Shown in pieces: positions 6,980 through 15,520 of a stretch of 15,520 bases of DNA. Source of the DNA: Gallionellaceae bacterium (GTDB taxonomy: Bacteria > Pseudomonadota > Gammaproteobacteria > Burkholderiales > Gallionellaceae); NCBI GenBank assembly GCA_003445795.1, contig DMCN01000050.1, positions 10,024-25,543 of the forward strand, in the 5' to 3' direction. Under the pieces are notes generated by a model. That model did not search any database. It was not told the origin of the DNA and saw only the letters and a program-made list of their open reading frames with translations. Numbering within the stretch: the stretch's first letter is position 1; the number at the start of each line of letters is the position of its first letter. A program made the position numbers and the translations under genes.

Positions 6980-8725
6980 TTAAATGTCGGAGCGACGCAT
7001 CGCCCCGCCCACGGCCGGATCGCCCGTGCCGACGCTGATGACATGCTGCAACTCCAGCGGCGGTTTCAATTTGAGCAATCGGTACAGATTGGAAAGGTTG
7101 CGGCGGAACAGATGGTCGAACGAAGCGACACTCATCGCCGAGTTGTAGTCGCCGAACCACCAGAACCAGTCCGAGCCCTCGCAATCGGCAAGTTGTATGG
7201 TCGCCAACCGCATCTCTTCGGCATCCAGACGTCCGCTCGCCATGACGATGTCATAGCTTCGCTTGACCTCGCACAGCAGATCCCAGCCGCGGTTCTTGTC
7301 CGGCGAACCTATCCAGGTGCTGAAGGTACCGTACACCCAGCTACCCGCAACCATCTGCTGCAGCTTGCTCGGCGTCACCCGCGTGTCCGGATCTTCCAGA
7401 CTCTGCACGCATTCGTGGAAGGTCGTGGTGCGGATGGCGGGATGTTCCTCCAGCTTGGAATACAACTCGGACAGGAAATAGTAGGCGTTGTAGGGATAAT
7501 ATTCCCACGCGTTCTCGCCATCGAGGATCACCGTGACCACGGGTTCATCATCCACCGGCGCATGATGCAATATCTCTTCCAGCTGATGGACAAAATCGGC
7601 CGCGGCATCGTCACCCCGCCACTTCGCATATTCGAAGCCTACCTTGTCGGACAGGTGGTCGTCGCGGAAGAAACAATGGATAGGCTTGCCACCGGTCTCG
7701 ACCAGATAGGGTTTGTACAGATACCCGGAACTGCCCGGCAGGGGATTGTCGTTCATCTCGCGGCGCAGGCTGTTGGCCAGCACAGCCTGCCCGGTCGCGG
7801 TCCACTCGCAGCCATGCTCCGACAATAACTTGAGGGTGAGACGAGAAACACCGCCTTCGGAGGGCCACATGCCGTGCGGTGCGGTGCCGAAATTCAACTT
7901 GTGGCTCTCCACCGCGTTGGACAGATGGGCATGGACACGCGATCGCCCGCCGGGATACTGCGATGCCTGTGGCAGCGGCGCATCCGGCTCACTCTCTCGT
8001 GCCGACGTGAAATCGAGCAGCAACGGCATGATGGGGTGGTTATACGGCGTGGTCGATATCTCAATCTGGCCGCTCTCGGCCAGCTTGCGGTAACGCGGCA
8101 GGATATCGGCGATGAGTGCGCCGATCAGATCGAACAGCTCCCTGCGTTCGGCATAACTGAACTGGCTGCCCTTGGTCATCAAACGCGCCACCAGTTCGCT
8201 GCTGCGGCGCACGCTCTCGCCCATCCACACCAGGTGATACCACACCAGCAAATCGGCCAGATACTGGCCGGACAGGTAGGTCACATTCTCGCGACCGTGC
8301 CCTTCCAGTAGTCGCTGCATATCGAACAGATGCTGATAGGCGCGATAGGGTTGCAGCATCTTGGTATGGTTACTCTTGAAGCAGCTGTCCAGGATATGCA
8401 GACGCTCCTGCTCGCTGATACCGTCCAGATCTTCTCTACCCAGCATCGCGAGCAACGGGTCGCGTATGCGGCCGGTCTCGAACTGTTGCTGGTAGTCCTG
8501 CAACTGCTCAGCCAGAATGGGAACGAAGTTCACCACTGCCTTGGCCTGCGGATGCTGTTCCAGATGGAAAGCCATGTCGGTGTAATCCTTCATGGCGTGC
8601 AGATAGGTCCACGGCAGCAAATATTCGCCGTGCAGATATTCACGATAATCCGGTTGGTGCATGTGCCAGCACAGGATGAGGTGCAGTTTTCTGCCCGCAT
8701 CCTTGCGCGACCCTTCATGCGTCAT
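6980..8725 (-). CDS. GH57 glycoside hydrolase, alpha-amylase/amylopullulanase-like
   Basis: This is a second, different GH57 enzyme of 581 residues (ATG start). The conserved regions are visible in order: CWHMHQPDYRE (HQP at 23-25), GQIEISTTPYNHPI (about 219-232), HGMWPSEGGVS with Glu290 as the presumed nucleophile, VILDGENAWEYY with Asp402 as the presumed acid/base, and a Trp-rich EGSDWFWWFGDYNSA near the C-terminus. The pattern resembles the amylase/amylopullulanase side of GH57 rather than its glucanotransferase neighbour. No signal peptide is seen, so an intracellular glucan is the expected substrate. Two starts are possible: ATG 8725-8723 with GGAAAA upstream, or TTG 8737-8735 with GAGGA 5 bases upstream, adding four residues. 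It lies between glgC and the glucanotransferase gene. In the absence of glgX it could be the alpha-1,6 debranching enzyme, but this is inference; plain alpha-1,4 hydrolysis or branching activity is also possible. Confidence 0.87.
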   Translation of the reverse strand: MTHEGSRKDAGRKLHLILCWHMHQPDYREYLHGEYLLPWTYLHAMKDYTDMAFHLEQHPQAKAVVNFVPILAEQLQDYQQQFETGRIRDPLLAMLGREDLDGISEQERLHILDSCFKSNHTKMLQPYRAYQHLFDMQRLLEGHGRENVTYLSGQYLADLLVWYHLVWMGESVRRSSELVARLMTKGSQFSYAERRELFDLIGALIADILPRYRKLAESGQIEISTTPYNHPIMPLLLDFTSARESEPDAPLPQASQYPGGRSRVHAHLSNAVESHKLNFGTAPHGMWPSEGGVSRLTLKLLSEHGCEWTATGQAVLANSLRREMNDNPLPGSSGYLYKPYLVETGGKPIHCFFRDDHLSDKVGFEYAKWRGDDAAADFVHQLEEILHHAPVDDEPVVTVILDGENAWEYYPYNAYYFLSELYSKLEEHPAIRTTTFHECVQSLEDPDTRVTPSKLQQMVAGSWVYGTFSTWIGSPDKNRGWDLLCEVKRSYDIVMASGRLDAEEMRLATIQLADCEGSDWFWWFGDYNSAMSVASFDHLFRRNLSNLYRLLKLKPPLELQHVISVGTGDPAVGGAMRRSDI

Positions 8726-8755
8726 GACTTTTTCCAAAACATTCCTCGATTCGGT

Positions 8756-10039
8756 TTAGCGTATATGGTGAATTGACTGTCCCAGCATGTCTGGTGTGAC
8801 CAGCGTGACGCCGCCCGCCGAAACATGGAAGCGCCTGGCATCTTCTTCATGGTCGTAGCCGATTGACATCCCGTCCGGAATCTCGCAATTGTTGTCCAGC
8901 ACCACGCGATTCAGTTTCACGTCGGCTCCGATACGAGCGCCAGACAGGATCACCGAGTCATTGATCTCGCTTCGCTCGCCGACACGGATGTCGGAGAACA
9001 GCAGCGAATGATGCACGCGTGCACCACTGATGATGCAGCCGCCCGAGACCATGGAGTCGATCGCCACGCCGCGCCTGTTCTCGTCGTTGAACACGAACTT
9101 GGCCGGCGGCAACTGTTCCTGATAGGTCCAGATGGGCCAGCTTTTGTCATACAGATCGAGCGCTGGAACCACACTGACCATCTCCATATTTGCTTGCCAG
9201 TAGGCATCGATGGTCCCCACATCGCGCCAGTAAGCTTCTCCGCCGTCGCTTTTGCCCACGCAGCTTCGCTCGAAGCGATGGGCATAGACCCGGTAACGGT
9301 CGATCAGATAGGGAATAAGGTCGTGGCCAAAATCATGCGTGGATTTTTTCGTGTCGGCATCGCGTATCAACTGCTCATACATGAACTTGGCGTTAAAGAC
9401 ATAGATACCCATGCTGGCCAGGATACGTCCGGGCTTGCCCGGGATCTCGTCCGGATTGGCTGGTTTTTCGCTGAACTTGATGACGCGGTCTTGTTCGTCA
9501 ACCGACATCACCCCGAACGATGTCGACTCCGATGCGGGCATCTCAACGCAGCCCACCGTCATATCCGCTTCGCTGCTCACGTGATACGCCAGCATTTCGC
9601 CATAGTCCATCTTGTACACATGGTCTCCGGCGAGAATGACGATATATTCCGGATCATAGCTGCGCAGGATATCGATGTTCTGAAACACCGCATCAGCGGT
9701 ACCGCGGTACCACTCCTCCTGGATGCGCTGTTGCGCCGGCAGCAAAGCCACGAACTCGTTGAATTCGCCGCGCAGGAAACCCCAGCCTTTCTGGATATGC
9801 TCGATCAGCGAATGCGCCTTGTACTGTGTCACCACACCAACGCGGCGGATGCCGGAGTTGATGCAGTTCGACAGCGGAAAATCGATGATGCGAAACTTGC
9901 CGCCAAACTGCACCGCAGGCTTGGCATTCCAGTCGGTCAGATTATGCAGACGACTGCCGCGGCCGCCGGCCAGCACCAAAGCCACTGTGTTCTTGGTCAG
10001 TGCGCTGATGAAACGTGGTGAACGCATTTCTTTTGCCAT
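8756..10039 (-). CDS. glgC: Glucose-1-phosphate adenylyltransferase (ADP-glucose pyrophosphorylase)
   Basis: GlgC makes ADP-glucose and pyrophosphate from ATP and glucose-1-P, the committed and allosterically controlled step of glycogen synthesis. The 427 residues include the nucleotide-binding LAGGRGSRLHNLT (23-35), WYRGTADAV with Tyr111, the catalytic Asp139 in LAGDHVYKMDYG, the glucose-1-P lysine Lys192 in FSEKPANP, YWRDVGTIDAYW, and a C-terminal left-handed beta-helix region (from about 310) with VSGGCIISGARV. Compared from memory with the E. coli protein, the fructose-1,6-bisphosphate pocket is largely lost: positions matching Lys39, Arg40, His46, Arg386, Arg419 and Arg423 are Trp37, Asn38, Gln44, Asn, Pro and Gly. 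ATG 10039-10037 follows a GGGGGG ribosome-binding site at 4 bases. It lies 40 bp after glgA. Identity and activity are secure; the effector is unknown. Confidence 0.97.
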   Translation of the reverse strand: MAKEMRSPRFISALTKNTVALVLAGGRGSRLHNLTDWNAKPAVQFGGKFRIIDFPLSNCINSGIRRVGVVTQYKAHSLIEHIQKGWGFLRGEFNEFVALLPAQQRIQEEWYRGTADAVFQNIDILRSYDPEYIVILAGDHVYKMDYGEMLAYHVSSEADMTVGCVEMPASESTSFGVMSVDEQDRVIKFSEKPANPDEIPGKPGRILASMGIYVFNAKFMYEQLIRDADTKKSTHDFGHDLIPYLIDRYRVYAHRFERSCVGKSDGGEAYWRDVGTIDAYWQANMEMVSVVPALDLYDKSWPIWTYQEQLPPAKFVFNDENRRGVAIDSMVSGGCIISGARVHHSLLFSDIRVGERSEINDSVILSGARIGADVKLNRVVLDNNCEIPDGMSIGYDHEEDARRFHVSAGGVTLVTPDMLGQSIHHIR

Positions 10040-10079
10040 GTTACCCCCCTTTTAGGTCTTTCTTTCGACTGCCTTTTCC

Positions 10080-11510
10080 CTATTCAATTTTACGATATAG
10101 CTCGATATATTTCTGTGCGCTAGCTCTCCAACCTACATCACGGCGCATGCCGTTCAGCTGGAGGCTGTGGAATCTGGGCAGATCGCGATAACAGTCGATA
10201 GCCGCAACGACAGTGCGATATAACGCCGCTGGCGTCGCTTCATCGAACATGAATCCGGTCCCGTCCTCAAGACTCGCATCGCTGACCGAATCGGCCAGTC
10301 CGCCCGTGCGGCGCACCACCGGCGGCGTTCCGTAATGCATTCCGTACATCTGGTTGAGACCACAGGGCTCGAAGCGCGACGGCATCAGGAAGATGTCCGC
10401 ACCCGCCATGATCTGATGCGACAGGGCCTCGTCGAAGCGCACGGTCACCGAAACACGGCCGGGATAACGCTGCGCCAGTTGCTGATAGCGCCGTTCCAGA
10501 TCCGCCTCGCCGCTGCCCAGCACAACCAGCTGCGCGCCGCCGTCGAGCAGCTTCGGCAGGCATTCGAGTAGCATGTCCAAGCCCTTCTGGTAGGTCAGGC
10601 GGCTGACCACACCCAACAAAGGCGCACGCGCCTTTACTTCGAGACCGAGGCGCTGCTGCAGCGCCATCTTGCCGTCTGCCTTGGGTGTCAGGTCGCGACT
10701 GTCATAGCGCGCGCTCAGATGCTTATCGGTCGCCGGGTCCCACTCGTTCTCGTCGATGCCGTTCAGTATCCCGCTGACATCGCCGTTGCGCGCGGTGAGC
10801 AAGCCCTGCATGCCGTAGCCCATCTCGGTGGTCTGTATCTCGCGCGCATAGGTCGGACTCACCGACACGATACGGTCTGCGTAATGCAGCCCTGCCTTCA
10901 GGAACGACAGGTAGCCGTGGAATTCGACACCGTGCATGTCGAAACACGACTGCGGCAGATTGAGCGGCTCCAGCCAGTCGCGGTCGAAGTTGCCCTGGAA
11001 CGCAATGTTATGGATGGTCATCACACTCTTCGCATGCACATCCTCATTCAGGTGGAGATAGGCCGGAGCCAGTCCGCTCTGCCAGTCGTTGCAATGCACG
11101 ATATCTGCTCGCCAGGCCACGGGCGATGCAGCGCTGCCCAGCATGGCCGCGACCTTGGACAGCATGCCGAAACGCATGGCATTGTCCGGCCAGTCGCCGC
11201 CCAACTCGTATTGATAAGGTCCCGCCACGCGGCAGAAATATAGCGGTGCATCCAGCACGTACACCGGCACATCGGTATCCGGCATCTTCGCGCTCAGCAG
11301 TTTCACTTCCGGCTGGCCCGGGAATACACTGAACGAGGCGACGATGCGCTTGTTCTCCAGTTTTTCCAGCACCCGGGAATAGCCGGGGATCAGCAGGCGC
11401 ACATCCTCACCCAGCACCTGCAGCGCGGCAGGCAGCGCGGCGCTGACATCGGCGAGCCCGCCGGTCTTGACCAACGGGTGGACTTCGGAAGTGACGAACA
11501 GTATCTTCAT
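10080..11510 (-). CDS. glgA: Glycogen synthase, ADP-glucose-dependent (GT5)
   Basis: GlgA adds glucose from ADP-glucose to the non-reducing end of an alpha-1,4-glucan. The 476 residues match the usual bacterial length (E. coli 477). Key features are the N-terminal KTGGLADV with Lys15 that contacts ADP-glucose, HCNDWQ (139-144), the start of the second Rossmann domain with SRLTYQKG (Arg304, Lys309), SRFEPCGLNQ with Glu381 as the conserved active-site glutamate, and the closing RRTGGLADSV near 400-409. The ATG (11510-11508) overlaps the pgi stop in ATGA, and no good ribosome-binding site precedes it, so translation probably depends on ribosomes finishing pgi. The gene ends 40 bp before glgC. 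Identification is secure. Confidence 0.97.
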   Translation of the reverse strand: MKILFVTSEVHPLVKTGGLADVSAALPAALQVLGEDVRLLIPGYSRVLEKLENKRIVASFSVFPGQPEVKLLSAKMPDTDVPVYVLDAPLYFCRVAGPYQYELGGDWPDNAMRFGMLSKVAAMLGSAASPVAWRADIVHCNDWQSGLAPAYLHLNEDVHAKSVMTIHNIAFQGNFDRDWLEPLNLPQSCFDMHGVEFHGYLSFLKAGLHYADRIVSVSPTYAREIQTTEMGYGMQGLLTARNGDVSGILNGIDENEWDPATDKHLSARYDSRDLTPKADGKMALQQRLGLEVKARAPLLGVVSRLTYQKGLDMLLECLPKLLDGGAQLVVLGSGEADLERRYQQLAQRYPGRVSVTVRFDEALSHQIMAGADIFLMPSRFEPCGLNQMYGMHYGTPPVVRRTGGLADSVSDASLEDGTGFMFDEATPAALYRTVVAAIDCYRDLPRFHSLQLNGMRRDVGWRASAQKYIELYRKIE

Positions 11511-13153
11511 TTGAGCGCGTTATAGTGATGGATCAACCCGTTGGTGGAAGAATCATGCGCGGTGATTTCGGCACCGCTGCGCAACTCCGCCTGGATATGC
11601 GTAGCCAGCTGCTTGCCCAGCTCCACGCCCCACTGGTCGAAGGAGTTGATGTTCCAGATGACACCCTGCACGAAGATCTTGTGCTCGTACAGCGCGATCA
11701 GCCTGCCCAGCGTGCGCGGCGTCAGCCGCTGGAACAGGATGGAATTGGTGGGTTTGTTTCCCATGAACACCTTGTGCGGCAGCAACTTTGCGATCTCATT
11801 CTCAGACAGGCCCGCCGCTTGCAGCTCCGCCAGCGCTTCAGATTCATCCTTGCCGCACATCAACGCCTCGGTCTGGGCAAAATAGTTCGACAGCAAGATC
11901 GCGTGATGCTCGCCCAGGGGGTAATGGGTCTGCGCCGCCGCGATGAAATCCGCCGGGAACATCTGCGTACCCTGATGCAGCAACTGGAAATAGGCATGCT
12001 GACCGTTGGTGCCCACACCTCCCCACAATATCGGGCCTGTCGCATAATCCACGGTGTTGCCGTCGCGGTCCACGCGCTTGCCGTTGCTTTCCATGTCGGC
12101 CTGCTGAAAATAAGGAACGAAATGCTCCAGCGCCTGATCGTAGGGCAGCAAGGCCTGCTTGGTGCTGCGGTAGAAATTGTTGTACCACACGCCCAGCAAG
12201 GCCAGGATCACCGGCATGTTCTGCTCCGGCGGCGCACTGCGAAAATGCGTGTCCATGTCGTGACCGCCGCGTAACAGCTCCTCGAAATTATCCATGCCGA
12301 CCGCCAGCGCGATGGGCAAGCCGATGGCCGACCACAGCGAATAACGCCCGCCGACCCAGTCGGAGAAGCCGAACATGTTCGCCGTATCGATACCGAAAGC
12401 GGCGACCTCCTTCGCATTGGTCGACAGCGCGACGAAATGTTTCGCGATGTGTGTCGCGTTGCCCGCGCGCTGCAGGAACCACTCGCGCGCCGAGCGCGCG
12501 TTCATCAGTGTCTCTTGCGTAGTGAAGGTCTTGGACGCGACGATGAACAGCGTGGTCTCGGGGTCGAGCACTTCCAGCGTTTCGAGCAGGTCGGTGCTGT
12601 CGATGTTGGAGACAAAATGAGCCTTCACCCCGCCCTGGTAGGGGTGCAGTGCTTGGCACACCATCAGCGGGCCGAGGAAAGATCCGCCGATGCCTATGTT
12701 CACCACATCGGTGATCTGTTTGCCGCTATAGCCGAGCCAGTTGCCGTTGCGCACCTCGTCGGAGAACCGGCGCATCTTGGCCAGCACATCGCGCACGCCG
12801 GGCAGCACGTCCTGCCCGTCGACCATGACCGGTGCATGCCCGGGATCGATGGCAGCACGCAGCGCGGTGTGCAGCACGGCGCGATGTTCGGTGCAATTGA
12901 TCTTCTCGCCCGAGAACATCCGCTCGCGCCAACCCGCCACATCCGCCTGCCGTGCCAGCGCGAACAAAAGCTCCATCGTCTCGGAAGTGACGAGATTCTT
13001 GGAATAGTCCAGCAGCATATCGTCCATGCGCAGCGAGAAGCGCTCGAAACGTTGCGCGTCTTCGGCGAACAGCCGGCGCATCGAAAGCGAGCGATTCGCC
13101 GCATGATGTGCAAGCAAAGCTTGCCAGGCTTTTGATTGTGTCAATGCAGACAT
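11507..13153 (-). CDS. pgi: Glucose-6-phosphate isomerase
   Basis: Pgi interconverts fructose-6-phosphate and glucose-6-phosphate in glycolysis and gluconeogenesis. The 548-residue product keeps the E. coli numbering of the catalytic residues: Glu355 in ADMESNGK, His386 in GTNGQHAYFQ and Lys514 at the end of the signature that starts GVIWNINSFDQWG (497 onward). The other family signature, DWVGGRYSLWSAIG, is at 265-278. I take ATG 13153-13151 (MSALTQSKAWQALL), which has an AAGGGAAGAG ribosome-binding region and gives the standard length. The frame is open for another 105 codons upstream, but that part lies antiparallel to nothing conserved and overlaps the end of glgB in another frame. It lies 11 bp after glgB and overlaps glgA by 4 bp. 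Its place inside a glycogen operon suggests a role in channelling F6P into storage, which is inference. Confidence 0.97.
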   Translation of the reverse strand: MSALTQSKAWQALLAHHAANRSLSMRRLFAEDAQRFERFSLRMDDMLLDYSKNLVTSETMELLFALARQADVAGWRERMFSGEKINCTEHRAVLHTALRAAIDPGHAPVMVDGQDVLPGVRDVLAKMRRFSDEVRNGNWLGYSGKQITDVVNIGIGGSFLGPLMVCQALHPYQGGVKAHFVSNIDSTDLLETLEVLDPETTLFIVASKTFTTQETLMNARSAREWFLQRAGNATHIAKHFVALSTNAKEVAAFGIDTANMFGFSDWVGGRYSLWSAIGLPIALAVGMDNFEELLRGGHDMDTHFRSAPPEQNMPVILALLGVWYNNFYRSTKQALLPYDQALEHFVPYFQQADMESNGKRVDRDGNTVDYATGPILWGGVGTNGQHAYFQLLHQGTQMFPADFIAAAQTHYPLGEHHAILLSNYFAQTEALMCGKDESEALAELQAAGLSENEIAKLLPHKVFMGNKPTNSILFQRLTPRTLGRLIALYEHKIFVQGVIWNINSFDQWGVELGKQLATHIQAELRSGAEITAHDSSTNGLIHHYNALK

Positions 13154-13164
13154 ACTCTTCCCTT

Positions 13165-15336
<2,172 letters not shown>

Positions 15337-15355
15337 ACGGGGGCTCCTGAGCTGC

Positions 15356-15384
15356 AATATAGCCCTTTAGCGCAGGGGCGGCAA
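15356..15384 (-). promoter_or_regulatory. Sigma70-type promoter of the glycogen operon
   Basis: On the minus strand TTGCCG (15379-15384, four of six matches to TTGACA) is followed after exactly 17 bp by TATATT (15356-15361, five of six matches to TATAAT). Transcription should begin near 15350, giving a leader of about 13 bases that just includes the AGGAG site at 15344-15348. This is the only long gap upstream of the seven genes, so it is the likely main promoter. No experimental evidence is available here. Confidence 0.6.
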
Positions 15385-15421
15385 TTCAAAACGAAAGATT
15401 AATCTTTTCGTAACATTGAAT
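15384..15421. repeat. Nested imperfect palindrome between tRNA-Leu and glgB
   Basis: The outer arms ATTCAA (15384-15389) and TTGAAT (15416-15421) flank an inner inverted repeat at 15391-15411 (ACGAAAG / CTTTTCGT with one bulged base) centred on the perfect palindrome GATTAATC (15397-15404). The left edge touches the -35 box of the glgB promoter. As DNA it could be an operator or activator site. As minus-strand RNA it forms an AU-rich hairpin followed by UUUU, so it could instead be a weak terminator for the tRNA transcript. Confidence 0.5.
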
Positions 15422-15457
15422 ACACTTGCTGCCTGGAGGGGATGAACATTCTGCTGC

Positions 15458-15520
15458 TGGTGCGGAAGACAGGACTCGAACCTGCACACCTTGCGGCGCT
15501 GGAACCTAAATCCAGTGCGT
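15458..15520 (-). tRNA. tRNA-Leu, anticodon UAG, 3' part (5' end outside the window)
   Basis: Reading the minus strand, the window begins in the 3' side of the D arm. It continues with an anticodon stem CTGGA/TCCAG around the 7-base loop TTTAGGT, giving anticodon UAG, which reads CUN leucine codons. A long class II variable arm follows (CGCCGCAAGGTG region). The T arm is GCAGG/CCTGT around TTCGAGT with one G-U pair. Then come the acceptor strand CTTCCGC, discriminator A and an encoded CCA (15458-15460). The missing 5' third should begin GCGGAAG to pair with the acceptor strand. The long variable arm and discriminator A fit leucine. Confidence 0.93.

Noticed and set aside
15337..15357. Upstream TTG start for glgB
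   Set aside because: The TTG falls within the predicted -10 box and would not be transcribed; the ATG at 15336 has AGGAG at ideal spacing.

Overview
The window reads as chromosomal DNA of a moderately GC-rich proteobacterium, most likely a betaproteobacterium. That placement is an inference from the tig-clpP-clpX order and the look of the proteins; an autotrophic Nitrosomonadales or Gallionellaceae type of host would fit, but nothing here proves it. All real genes lie on the minus strand, so transcription runs from the right edge (15520) to the left edge (1).

Right edge (about 15337-15520): the 3' two thirds of a tRNA-Leu with anticodon UAG, then a roughly 120 bp spacer. The spacer holds an AT-rich palindrome and a good sigma70-type promoter with a very short leader in front of glgB. 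Middle (2422-15336): a compact seven-gene glycogen unit in the order glgB, pgi, glgA, glgC, a GH57 glycosidase of the amylase/pullulanase type, a GH57 4-alpha-glucanotransferase, and glgP. Neighbouring genes are separated by 11, -4 (an ATGA overlap), 40, 30, 18 and 28 bp, and a GC-rich hairpin follows the glgP stop. Left (1-2330): the protein quality-control unit tig, clpP and the first 118 codons of clpX, which runs off the window.

The cluster covers both synthesis and breakdown. Pgi links fructose-6-P to glucose-6-P. GlgC makes ADP-glucose from glucose-1-P, GlgA polymerises it and GlgB adds branches. GlgP releases glucose-1-P from chain ends. The usual GH13 debranching enzyme GlgX is absent from the cluster, and two unrelated-looking GH57 enzymes sit in its place. 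Phosphoglucomutase, needed between G6P and G1P, is not in the window.

The most notable points are these. The pathway appears to pair classical GlgA/GlgB/GlgC/GlgP with GH57 enzymes for branch or oligosaccharide processing. The GlgC has lost nearly all residues that bind fructose-1,6-bisphosphate in the E. coli enzyme, so a different allosteric activator is likely. Pgi is embedded in the operon. The whole block sits between a tRNA gene and tig. No CRISPR array, insertion sequence, phage gene or broken gene was seen.
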